NCBI RefSeq assembly: GCF_905220705.1 | Contig: NZ_CAJNAT010000010.1 | Span: forward strand, 124,001 to 188,000 | Source of the DNA: Paraburkholderia domus | GTDB lineage: Bacteria > Pseudomonadota > Gammaproteobacteria > Burkholderiales > Burkholderiaceae | DNA length: 64,000 bases | Reading direction: 5' to 3' | In this document: in pieces, positions 42,264-50,195 of the stretch | How positions within the stretch are numbered: position 1 is the first letter of the stretch | Layout: each line of letters begins with the position of its first letter | The notes under the pieces: generated by a model | The model's database searches: none | What the model saw: only the letters and a program-made list of their open reading frames with translations | What the model was told of the DNA's origin: nothing | Made by a program: the position numbers and the translations under genes

Positions 42264-43232
42264 TCAGATCAATTTGCCGGGAAACTGGCTGTCCGGGTCC
42301 TGCATTGCAAGGCGCTGGCGATCCATGAAGTCGCGCAGCGTGTCGATGCCGCGCAGTTGCAGGATCGTGTTGCGCACGGCTGCTTCGACCAGAACCGCGA
42401 GGTTGCGGCCGGCCGCCACCTGAATCGTGACTTTGCTGATCGGCAAACCGAGGACGTCGACCGTTTGGCTCTCCAGCGGCAGCCTCTGGAACTCACCGTC
42501 GGGACGGCGCACCAGTTGCACGATCAGTTTCAGCTTCATTTTGCGGCGCACTGCGGTTTCACCGAAGATTGTCTTGATGTCGAGCAGGCCGAGACCACGC
42601 ACTTCGAGCAGGTTTTGCAGCAGCGGCGGACAGCGCCCTTCGACAAAATCCGGCCCGAGGCGCACGAAATCTACCGCGTCATCGGCAACGAGGCCGTGGC
42701 CGCGGCTGATCAGTTCCAGCCCGAGTTCGCTCTTGCCGAGGCCGGAATCGCCGGTGAGCAGCACGCCCATGCCGAGAATGTCGAGAAACACGCCGTGCAG
42801 CGTGGCGCGCGGCGCGAGAATGCGCGACATGTAGAGACGCAGGCTGTCGATCACCGCGGCAGCGGACATTGGCGTGGTGAAGAGCGGCGTGGATGAGCGC
42901 GTGCAGCGCAGCACCAGTTCCGGCGGAGCGGCGACACCGCCCGCCACCACCAGAAACGGCGGCTCCAACGCGATCAGCTCGGCCATGTGGCGCGAGCGGT
43001 CTTCGTCGGTTTGGCGCTTGTAGTAGTCGATTTCGGCGTCGCCGAGTACCTGGATCCGGTTTGGGTGGATCAGGTTCAAGTGACCGACGAGGTCGGCGCT
43101 CGACGTGGCATTGGCGACGGATTCCGAAGAAAAGCCGCGCTCCCAGCCTTCATGCCCCGTCAGCCAGCTCAACTTCAGCATGGCGGCGTTGTCGTCGAAA
43201 ATGCTTTGGGCGTTGATGCTGGACGTATCCAT
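42264..43232 (-). CDS. hprK: HPr kinase/phosphorylase
   Basis: 322-residue bifunctional enzyme that phosphorylates or dephosphorylates HPr on Ser. The P-loop GDSGLGKSELGLELISRGHG at about 155-174 and VRGLGLLDIKTIFGE (HprK signature) are present. In betaproteobacteria it belongs to the nitrogen-related PTS rather than sugar uptake. It lies between ptsN upstream (139 bp) and rapZ downstream (93 bp) on the same strand. Confidence 0.95.
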   Translation of the reverse strand: MDTSSINAQSIFDDNAAMLKLSWLTGHEGWERGFSSESVANATSSADLVGHLNLIHPNRIQVLGDAEIDYYKRQTDEDRSRHMAELIALEPPFLVVAGGVAAPPELVLRCTRSSTPLFTTPMSAAAVIDSLRLYMSRILAPRATLHGVFLDILGMGVLLTGDSGLGKSELGLELISRGHGLVADDAVDFVRLGPDFVEGRCPPLLQNLLEVRGLGLLDIKTIFGETAVRRKMKLKLIVQLVRRPDGEFQRLPLESQTVDVLGLPISKVTIQVAAGRNLAVLVEAAVRNTILQLRGIDTLRDFMDRQRLAMQDPDSQFPGKLI

Positions 43233-43371
43233 GAGTCAGTGACTCCAGTGTGGGCCGCTTGCCGGACGAAGAGGTGGCCGCGCTAACGCGGACCGTTTGC
43301 CTTGCCAGGCTGTACCCGCGCACAGGCGGGTAACTGGTCGAATAACCGGCGTGCGGATAACCGCCGATGCA

Positions 43372-43827
43372 TCAAGGTTGCCACTGAGTGAGCAGGCGAT
43401 GCAATGATTCGCGGTCTTCTTCCGTATGCAGACGCTCGCGGGCCTCGCGATCGGACAGCAACTGGGCGATTTCCGAAAGGATTTCGAGGTGCTGCTGGGT
43501 GGCCTGCTCGGGAACGAGCAGGAAGATCAGCAGCGAGACCGGCTGGCCGTCGGGCGATTCGAAGGGGATAGGTTCGGCGAGGCGGACGAACGCGGCGAGC
43601 GGTTGCTTCAAGCCTTTGATCCGGCCATGCGGAATCGCGACGCCTTCGCCGAGCCCCGTCGATCCGAGGCGCTCACGCGCAAACAGATTGTCAGTGACCG
43701 TGCTACGGGCGATGCCGTTCTGGTTCTCGAAGATCAGGCCCGCTTGCTCGAATACGCGCTTCTTGCTGGTGACCGATAGTCCGACGACGACGTTCTCGAG
43801 GGGAAGAAATTTGGCTAAACGATTCAT
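43372..43827 (-). CDS. ptsN: PTS IIA-like nitrogen-regulatory protein PtsN
   Basis: 151 residues, EIIA-Ntr. The phosphorylation site is the His in GVAIPHGRIKGLKQPLAAFV (about 66). The phosphorelay PtsP-PtsO-PtsN reports nitrogen and potassium status. MNRLAKFLPLENVVVGLSVT marks the start at 43827; a longer in-frame version exists but lacks similarity. It lies between hpf and hprK in the rpoN cluster. Confidence 0.94.
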   Translation of the reverse strand: MNRLAKFLPLENVVVGLSVTSKKRVFEQAGLIFENQNGIARSTVTDNLFARERLGSTGLGEGVAIPHGRIKGLKQPLAAFVRLAEPIPFESPDGQPVSLLIFLLVPEQATQQHLEILSEIAQLLSDREARERLHTEEDRESLHRLLTQWQP

Positions 43828-44101
43828 GTTGACAGGCGAAAACGTGGCCTGGGTTCTCCTCGCTGGGGCGTTTGAGTGGTGTTCCATTCGTTTGATGCTC
43901 GCGGCGACGTGCGTTGGAGCCCGAAAGCGCAGGACTCCGGCCGACCGATTTCCGTTTGAGCTAACTTGACCCCGATGGTAACCGGAACATTATAGAACAG
44001 GGTAGCAACGGATGGTGCGGCGCGCCATCTATGCATCATGGGTTTCTTTGCGGGATTGATCCGATCTGCGCGGCTGCGCGAGAAAGGCGGCCTGAAACGA
44101 A

Positions 44102-44125
44102 AAACCGCCCGGTCTCGGGCGGTTT
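44102..44125 (-). terminator. Terminator after hpf
   Basis: AAACCGCCCG-GTCT-CGGGCGGTTT, a perfect 10-bp stem; on the minus strand it is followed by TTT. It separates hpf from ptsN. Confidence 0.85.
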
Positions 44126-44184
44126 GGCTGGTTACACACAAACAAGGAAAAACGAAGGAAAGTAAAGAACCCTTCTAATGTTCC

Positions 44185-44541
44185 TTATTGCGGCGGCACG
44201 TCCAGTAGCGGCGCCGGCTGGTACTTGATCGCATCGTGCTGATGGCCTTGCAGGCGATCCTTGTGGCGTATCACTTGTCGGTCAAGCTTGTCGATCATCA
44301 GATCGATCGCAGCGTAGAGATCGCTGTCACAGCTCTCGACAAAGATATCTTTGCCCTTGAGATGCAGGTTGATTTCAACCTTTTGACGCTTTTCCTTTTC
44401 CTTGTGGTTGTCGACCGAGAGGACCACACTGCCGTCGATTACCTGATCGAAATGTCTTAGCACCCTATCCAGTTTGGTGATCACGTATTCGCGCAACGCA
44501 GGCGTTACTTCGAGGTGGTGTCCACTGATCTGCAGATTCAT
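44185..44541 (-). CDS. hpf: Ribosome hibernation-promoting factor (short form)
   Basis: 118 residues: MNLQISGHHLEVTPALREYV, KLDRVLRHFDQVI, VEINLHLKGKDIFVESCDSD, LYAAIDLMIDKLDRQVIRHK. This is the sigma-54 modulation/YfiA fold that binds the 30S decoding site and promotes inactive 100S ribosomes in stationary phase. Start at 44541, with a GGAGAAG site. It is the next gene after rpoN, 170 bp downstream. Confidence 0.95.
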   Translation of the reverse strand: MNLQISGHHLEVTPALREYVITKLDRVLRHFDQVIDGSVVLSVDNHKEKEKRQKVEINLHLKGKDIFVESCDSDLYAAIDLMIDKLDRQVIRHKDRLQGHQHDAIKYQPAPLLDVPPQ

Positions 44542-44711
44542 AGTGCTTCTCCAAGCTAGAGGCCGCTTGTTCCGCACGATGACGAAGGTCCGGTCGATCT
44601 GTCGGCTTGCCTGAGTCGCCCCCCGGTGACTGACTTCTGGCAGGTCGCATCGGCCGGCCTGTCCGCCAACTGCGGAGCGGCCGGTAAATGCCCGTCGCGG
44701 GAGGCGGCGGG

Positions 44712-46226
44712 CTACAGAGACTTGCGCAGGTTGACTGCCGGAATCTTGAGCGCTTCGCGATACTTCGCAACGGTACGCCGTGCGACCACGAAGCCCTGTT
44801 CCGCCAGCAGTTCGGCTATGCGGCTGTCTGAAAGAGGAGATTTCGGGTTTTCCGCTCCTATCAGTTGCTTGATGAGCGCGCGAATGGCCGTTGAAGAGGC
44901 CGCGCCGCCCGTGTCAGTCGAAACGTGTGATCCGAAGAAGTACTTAAATTCAAGCGTCCCGAATGGGGTCAGCATGTATTTACCGGTTGTCACACGGGAG
45001 ACCGTTGACTCGTGTAGGCCCAGCGTATCAGCAATTTCTCGCAAAACCAAGGGGCGCATGGCAATTTCGCCGTGCACAAAAAAACTCTTTTGACGCTCGA
45101 CAATGGCCTGTGCGACCCGGAGGATGGTCTCGAAACGTTGCTGGATATTTTTGATCAGCCAGCGCGCTTCCTGCAGTTGCTGGCGCAACGATCCGCTGCC
45201 TGGATCGCCCCGGTTATTGCGCAGAATATTTGCGTACAGGTGGTTGATGCGCAGCTTCGGCACCACTTCCGGATTGAGTTCCGCCTGCCAGCCCTGTGCC
45301 GTTTTGCGCACCATGATGTCCGGCACGACATAGTCCGCTTCCGCCTTGCCGTAAGCGGCGCCGGGAAACGGCTCGAGCGAGCGGATCAGAATATGGGCAT
45401 CCCGCAAATCGTCGTCGTTCGCCTTCAGATGCTTGCGCAGGCGTGTGAAGTCGCGTGCCGCGAGCAGTTCCAGATGGTGGGCGACGATGTCGAGCGCAAG
45501 CGTGCGCGTAGGCGATTGTTCGAGCCGCAGCAATTGCAACTTGAGACATTCCGACGCGGAGCGCGCGCCGACCCCAGCAGGGTCGAAGCTGTGCAGCAGC
45601 GCAAGCGCGGCGTTCATTTCGTCGAGATCGACTTCGAGCTCTTCAGGCAGGTCGGCCAACACTTCGTCGAGCGTGGCGGCAAGATAGCCGTCGTCGTCGA
45701 GCGATTCGATCAGGAAGGTGATCAGCGCGCGGTCGCGCTGGCTCGCCTGGGTGACGCGAAGTTGCGCCATCAGGTGGTCGCGCAGCGAGGTGCTCGATTC
45801 GTGGATTTGCAGCGGCGGCAGATCGTCGTCGTCCGAGGCATTGCCGGAGCGGCCGTAGTCGCCGAGATCCCATTGCGATGCGTCACCGTTGTTGTCGCTC
45901 GCAAGGCCGTTGTATTCGTCGACACCTTGCGGCTCGCCGTTCTCGGCGCGCTCGCTGCTGCTGGTGGACGACGACGTATTGCCGCCCATCTGATCAGGCG
46001 GTGCCGAGGAATTGGGTGACTGTGCGATCAGCGAACCGTCGGCCGCCACGCGCAGGGGGCTCGCGATCCAGTCGTCCTCGTTCTCGAGGAGCGGATTCTG
46101 CGAGATCGCCATTGCGACTTCCTGCTGCAGTTCGAGCGTGGACAGCTGAAGCAGCCGGATGGACTGCTGCAGTTGCGGGGTCAGCGCAAGATGCTGCGAT
46201 AGGCGGAGTTGGAGGCTGGCTTTCAT
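44712..46226 (-). CDS. rpoN: RNA polymerase sigma-54 factor
   Basis: 504 residues. Region I is Gln/Leu-rich (SLQLRLSQHLALTPQLQQSI, 4-23), which contacts activators; region II is acidic (about 60-140, Asp/Ser/Asn-rich); the core-binding domain follows; the DNA-binding HTH (LREIADTLGLHESTVSRVTT) and the RpoN box ARRTVAKYRE near the C-terminus read the -12 and -24 elements. ATG at 46226 is fixed by the conserved start MKASLQ. It follows lptB (185-bp gap) in the conserved lptB-rpoN-hpf order. Confidence 0.97.
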   Translation of the reverse strand: MKASLQLRLSQHLALTPQLQQSIRLLQLSTLELQQEVAMAISQNPLLENEDDWIASPLRVAADGSLIAQSPNSSAPPDQMGGNTSSSTSSSERAENGEPQGVDEYNGLASDNNGDASQWDLGDYGRSGNASDDDDLPPLQIHESSTSLRDHLMAQLRVTQASQRDRALITFLIESLDDDGYLAATLDEVLADLPEELEVDLDEMNAALALLHSFDPAGVGARSASECLKLQLLRLEQSPTRTLALDIVAHHLELLAARDFTRLRKHLKANDDDLRDAHILIRSLEPFPGAAYGKAEADYVVPDIMVRKTAQGWQAELNPEVVPKLRINHLYANILRNNRGDPGSGSLRQQLQEARWLIKNIQQRFETILRVAQAIVERQKSFFVHGEIAMRPLVLREIADTLGLHESTVSRVTTGKYMLTPFGTLEFKYFFGSHVSTDTGGAASSTAIRALIKQLIGAENPKSPLSDSRIAELLAEQGFVVARRTVAKYREALKIPAVNLRKSL

Positions 46227-46411
46227 GGCAAGTTGAGATTCATTGTAGAGAGTTTGCCACGACCGCGATACATTGCGACATTCGCAATTACGCGTGCGCC
46301 CGTTTTCGGCGGCGCTGGGCGCCGGACGGCCCAGGTCAAAAATGCTGATGTGCAGGTGCCGCAAAAGGGCCGGCGAACGCGCGTTCGCACCGCCGGCAAT
46401 CCCTTGGGCAC

Positions 46412-47197
46412 TTACATGCGGAAGTGTTCGCCCAGATAGACGCGCCGCACGCTTTCGTTTTCGATGATGTCGCTCGGCGCACCGGCGGCCAGCACGCTGC
46501 CGTCGCTGATGATGTAGGCGTGATCGCAGATGCCGAGGGTTTCGCGCACGTTGTGGTCGGTGATCAGTACGCCGATATTGCGCTGCTTCAGAAATTTGAC
46601 GATCTTCTGGATTTCCAGCACCGCGATCGGATCGACGCCCGCGAACGGTTCGTCGAGCAGAATGAAGCTCGGATTGGTGGCCAGCGCACGTGCAATTTCA
46701 ACCCGCCGACGCTCGCCGCCCGACAGCGACAGCGCTGGATTCTCACGCAGGTGGGCGATCTGCAGTTCGTCGAGCAAGGCTTCGGTGCGGCTCGTGATGG
46801 TGTCTTTGGTCAGCCGCTTGCCGTTGTCTTCGTGCTGCAACTCCAGCACCGCGCGAATGTTTTCCTCGACAGTGAGCTTGCGGAACACCGACGCTTCCTG
46901 CGGCAGATACGACAAACCCAGCGACGCGCGCTTGTGAATCGGCAGCAAGCTGATCGACTTGCCGTCCAGATCGATTTCACCTGCATCGAGCGGCACGAGG
47001 CCGACGATCATGTAGAACGAGGTGGTCTTGCCGGCGCCGTTGGGGCCAAGCAGGCCGACCACTTCACCGCTTTTCACGTCGAGCGAGACGTCTTTGACGA
47101 CCGTGCGCGTGCCGTAGCGTTTCTTCAGATTGCGGACCACCAGTGAACTGCTGGTGCCGGCCGGTTTGCGATTGGGGAGGGACGCGGAGGAACTCAC
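46412..47197 (-). CDS. lptB: LPS export ABC transporter ATP-binding protein LptB
   Basis: 261 residues. Walker A GLLGPNGAGKTTSFYMIVGL, Q-loop PQEASVFRKL, signature LSGGERRRVEIARAL, Walker B SFILLDEPFAGVDP and the H-loop ITDHNVRETL. It powers extraction of LPS from the inner membrane by LptFG. The GTG start at 47197 overlaps the lptA stop (GTGA). A 20-residue N-terminal Ser-rich extension is typical of Burkholderia. Confidence 0.96.
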   Translation of the reverse strand: MSSSASLPNRKPAGTSSSLVVRNLKKRYGTRTVVKDVSLDVKSGEVVGLLGPNGAGKTTSFYMIVGLVPLDAGEIDLDGKSISLLPIHKRASLGLSYLPQEASVFRKLTVEENIRAVLELQHEDNGKRLTKDTITSRTEALLDELQIAHLRENPALSLSGGERRRVEIARALATNPSFILLDEPFAGVDPIAVLEIQKIVKFLKQRNIGVLITDHNVRETLGICDHAYIISDGSVLAAGAPSDIIENESVRRVYLGEHFRM

Positions 47198-47865
47198 TGG
47201 TTCGGTGCTCCCTGGATCGTGGCGGATGGCGCGAGCGTGGCCGATGCGCCGTTCAGCGGCGCGGCGCCGCCATTGCGCGGCGCCAGCATTGCGCGTACGC
47301 GGCCAGTCGGGTTGCCCGGGCCGGCGACGTCCTTGCCTGCCTTCGCGGTGTAGAAGTCGCTCTGGCCGTCATACGTAATGACGCTGCCGTGCACCTGGTC
47401 CATTACCGTCGAAAGGCCTTGCAGGCGCTTCACGGTGGCGTTGGTGGTAAGCGTGGTCAGATCCTGCTTGCCGTCGTAGTCGATGCGAATCGCCGTGCCT
47501 TCGATGTATTCATCGAGGCCTTCGCGCTTCTGGCGGAAATACGACAGATTGCCGCCGCTCGACGTGCCGGTCGCGTATTGATAGCCCTGCGGGTCTTGCG
47601 TCACTTCGACTCGATCGGCCTTGATCACGATCGTGCCTTTGGTGGCGACCACGTGGCCGGTGAAGATGTTGACCTGCTTGAGGTCGTCGTACGTCATGTT
47701 GTCCGCTTCGACGTTCAGCGGCTTGTCCTTGTCGGCGCGGTCGGCGTGCGCCAGCGGCGCAAAGCCGGCGAGCGGCAATGCGACGATTAGCGCAGCGAGT
47801 CCGGCGCGGCACGCGGACAGGGTGCGCGTGCGGCCGGTATCAAAACGGGGGAACGATTCGTTCAT
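47194..47865 (-). CDS. lptA: LPS periplasmic bridge protein LptA
   Basis: 223 residues with a signal peptide (about 20-40: RAGLAALIVALPLAGFAPLA). The OstA-like jellyroll (about 45-175: PLNVEADNMTYDDLKQVNIF, GTIVIKADRVEVTQDPQGYQ, EYIEGTAIRIDYDG) stacks to form the LPS bridge. The C-terminus is an Ala/Pro-rich tail. It lies 20 bp after lptC and overlaps lptB. Confidence 0.94.
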   Translation of the reverse strand: MNESFPRFDTGRTRTLSACRAGLAALIVALPLAGFAPLAHADRADKDKPLNVEADNMTYDDLKQVNIFTGHVVATKGTIVIKADRVEVTQDPQGYQYATGTSSGGNLSYFRQKREGLDEYIEGTAIRIDYDGKQDLTTLTTNATVKRLQGLSTVMDQVHGSVITYDGQSDFYTAKAGKDVAGPGNPTGRVRAMLAPRNGGAAPLNGASATLAPSATIQGAPNQ

Positions 47866-47885
47866 GCAGTCACGCCTGGAATGGA

Positions 47886-48494
47886 TTACCCGGGTTGCTT
47901 GGGCGAGCTGGCGGAGCCATCGGACGCGGCAATCGCGCCCTTCACATTGCCGAACAGCTGAATTACCCGGGTGACGTTGTTGTAGTTCATGCCGCTGGCA
48001 GTCATCACAGACATGCCGCGCTGAAGTTTAACCGGCTTTTCGGTCTCGATCACATCGTCGTTGACCAGCACCCTAAAATGCTGCGAATCCGCTTGCATCT
48101 GCGGATCGCCGTTGCCGGCGGCCCGCACGATGCGCGCGTTGTCGTACAAGTTGACGATCGAGGCGTCGCCGTTGACCGTGCCGGTATCGCCGGTCGCGGT
48201 GACGATCGGCTTGCCCGGCTGGAACGCGCGCATAGCCGGCTTGACCAGATCGCTCAGCTCGTCGTCTTCGTAGTGGATCAGGCTGGTAGCGGTCAGGCGG
48301 TATTGTGTCGAGCCCGATTGATCGAGTTCGGAAACCGAAAAGTTGTCCGCGAAGTAGTCGGGCGTGTGCTCCTTGGGGCGCACCACGCTTTCGTTCTGCC
48401 GCGGCAGCGTGGCTTGCAGCAGCCACCATGTAATACCGGCGAGCGCCGCCATCGCGACGACCGGAATCAGTGAGGTCCAGCGAAACCGATTCAT
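47886..48494 (-). CDS. lptC: LPS transport protein LptC
   Basis: 202 residues. A single N-terminal membrane anchor (SLIPVVAMAALAGITWWLLQ) and a periplasmic OstA-like domain (EHTPDYFADNFSVSELDQSG, STQYRLTATSLIHYEDDE) that receives LPS from LptB2FG and passes it to LptA. ATG at 48494 overlaps the kdsC stop (ATGA). Confidence 0.93.
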   Translation of the reverse strand: MNRFRWTSLIPVVAMAALAGITWWLLQATLPRQNESVVRPKEHTPDYFADNFSVSELDQSGSTQYRLTATSLIHYEDDELSDLVKPAMRAFQPGKPIVTATGDTGTVNGDASIVNLYDNARIVRAAGNGDPQMQADSQHFRVLVNDDVIETEKPVKLQRGMSVMTASGMNYNNVTRVIQLFGNVKGAIAASDGSASSPKQPG

Positions 48495-49051
48495 CCGACG
48501 AGGCCTCGCTGTTCGCCGCTACAGGCTGCCGCGAGCAGCGCCTCATATTTGTGCTGCGCGCGCAGCAGGGTGTCGCAGACTTCGCGCGCGGCGCCGTGGC
48601 CGCCGCGCGCCTCGCTGACCCAGTGGGCGCGCGCGATCACTTCAGGATGCGAATTGGCCGGTGCCGCTGCGAAACCGACCTTCAGCATCACGCCGAGATC
48701 GACCCAGTCGTCGCCCATATAGCCGCATTCTTCCGCTGTCAGGCCGGTTTGCTTGAGCAGGTCGGCGAACGCCTGGGGTTTGTCTTGTACCCCCTGATAG
48801 ACGTGGGTGATGTTCATTTCCTTCGCCCGCGCCGCGACGATGCCCGACTTGCGCCCGGTGATGATCGCCGTTTCGATGCCGGCCTGGCGCAGCAGTTTCA
48901 TGCCGTGCCCGTCCATCGAGTGGAATGCCTTCATCGTGTCGCCTTCCGCCGTAAACAGCAGGCCACCGTCGGTCAGCACGCCGTCGACGTCGAAAATCAT
49001 CAGCTTGACGCGGCTTGCGCGTTCAGTGGCGGTAAGGGGGGCGACAGCCAT
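48491..49051 (-). CDS. kdsC: 3-deoxy-D-manno-octulosonate 8-phosphate phosphatase
   Basis: 186-residue HAD phosphatase releasing Kdo from Kdo-8-P. Catalytic Asp pair in MIFDVDGVLTDGGL, motif II ITGRKSGIV, motif III CGYMGDDWVDLGVM. C0-type HAD without a cap, so it works as a tetramer. Coupled to kdsD upstream and lptC downstream by ATGA overlaps. Confidence 0.95.
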   Translation of the reverse strand: MAVAPLTATERASRVKLMIFDVDGVLTDGGLLFTAEGDTMKAFHSMDGHGMKLLRQAGIETAIITGRKSGIVAARAKEMNITHVYQGVQDKPQAFADLLKQTGLTAEECGYMGDDWVDLGVMLKVGFAAAPANSHPEVIARAHWVSEARGGHGAAREVCDTLLRAQHKYEALLAAACSGEQRGLVG

Positions 49052-50034
49052 CAGATCACCTTCTTCGAGAACAGGTCGTGCATGTTGAGTGCGCCGATCA
49101 GCTTGCCTGCTTCGTCGACGACCAGCATCTGATTGATGCGGTGGCGCTCCATCAGTTCCACGGCTTCGACAGCAAGTTGATCCGGACCGATAGTGCGCGG
49201 GCCGGCGGTCATCACCGAGGCAATCGACAGTTCGCGGAAATCGCCGTCGCGTTCGAGCACGCGGCGCAAGTCGCCGTCGGTGAAGATGCCGGTCACGTGT
49301 TCGTTGTGATCGACGATCGCCGTCATGCCCATGCGCTTGGCGGTCAACTGGAACAGCGCGTCGCGCACGGTCGCGTCAGGCGTTACCTTCGGCACCTGGT
49401 CGCCGGTGCGCATGACGTCGCGAACATAAGTGAGCAAACGCCGGCCGAGCGCGCCACCCGGATGCGAGCGGGCGAAGTCGTCCCGGCCGAAGCCGCGCGC
49501 GTCCAGCACCGCGACCGCGAGCGCATCGCCGAGCGCGAGCGCGGCGGTGGTGCTGGCGGTCGGCGCAAGATTCATCGGGCAGGCTTCTTTCGACACACCG
49601 GAATTCAGATGCACGTCGGCCAGTTGTGCGAGACTCGACGATGGACGGCCCGTCATCGCAATCAGCTTCGCGCCGATCCGCTTGATGAGCGGCAGGATCG
49701 CCACGAGTTCTTCAGTTTCGCCGGAATTGGACAGCGCGAGGAACACGTCGTCTGCCGTGACCATGCCGAGGTCGCCATGACTGGCTTCCGCCGGGTGAAC
49801 GAAGAACGCCGGTGTGCCGGTGCTGGCAAGCGTGGCCGCCAGCTTGCGGGCCACGTGGCCGGATTTGCCGATGCCGGAAACGACGACGCGTCCACGGCAA
49901 CCCAGGATGAAGTCGACCGCCCCGACGAAGCCATCGTCGAGTTGATCGCGAAGCGCGCGCACGGCGTCCGCTTCGATGTCGAGCACGTCACGAGCGAGCG
50001 CGAGTGCCCGGTCGCCATTGATTTTCGCTATCAT
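49051..50034 (-). CDS. kdsD: Arabinose-5-phosphate isomerase
   Basis: 327 residues. Converts ribulose 5-phosphate to arabinose 5-phosphate, the first step of Kdo synthesis. An SIS domain (about 40-175: GRVVVSGIGKSGHVARKLAA, ASHGDLGMVTADDVFLALSN, MNLAPTASTTAALALGDALA) is followed by two CBS domains (about 205-325: TVRDALFQLTAKRMGMTAIV, HRINQMLVVDEAGKLIGALN). I chose ATG at 50034. First gene of the kdsD-kdsC-lptC-lptA-lptB operon; divergent from the antiporter gene. Confidence 0.95.
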   Translation of the reverse strand: MIAKINGDRALALARDVLDIEADAVRALRDQLDDGFVGAVDFILGCRGRVVVSGIGKSGHVARKLAATLASTGTPAFFVHPAEASHGDLGMVTADDVFLALSNSGETEELVAILPLIKRIGAKLIAMTGRPSSSLAQLADVHLNSGVSKEACPMNLAPTASTTAALALGDALAVAVLDARGFGRDDFARSHPGGALGRRLLTYVRDVMRTGDQVPKVTPDATVRDALFQLTAKRMGMTAIVDHNEHVTGIFTDGDLRRVLERDGDFRELSIASVMTAGPRTIGPDQLAVEAVELMERHRINQMLVVDEAGKLIGALNMHDLFSKKVI

Positions 50035-50195
50035 TCGCGGAGTATAGCAAAGGCGCTTGTTCGCCGCGCCGGGCCTGATGTGCCAAGCCGCTGCCTTTAT
50101 TGCTGTTTTTAACGGCCCCACAACCTTGTCGCACGGCGGTTAGCGTGCGTGGTTCCGCTGACGAACGAGGACGCTTTACCGATGCGTTTTTGCCG

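Noticed and set aside
49078..50112. 344-codon plus-strand frame opposite kdsD
   Set aside because: Antisense shadow; kdsD on the other strand has intact SIS and CBS domains and operon coupling.
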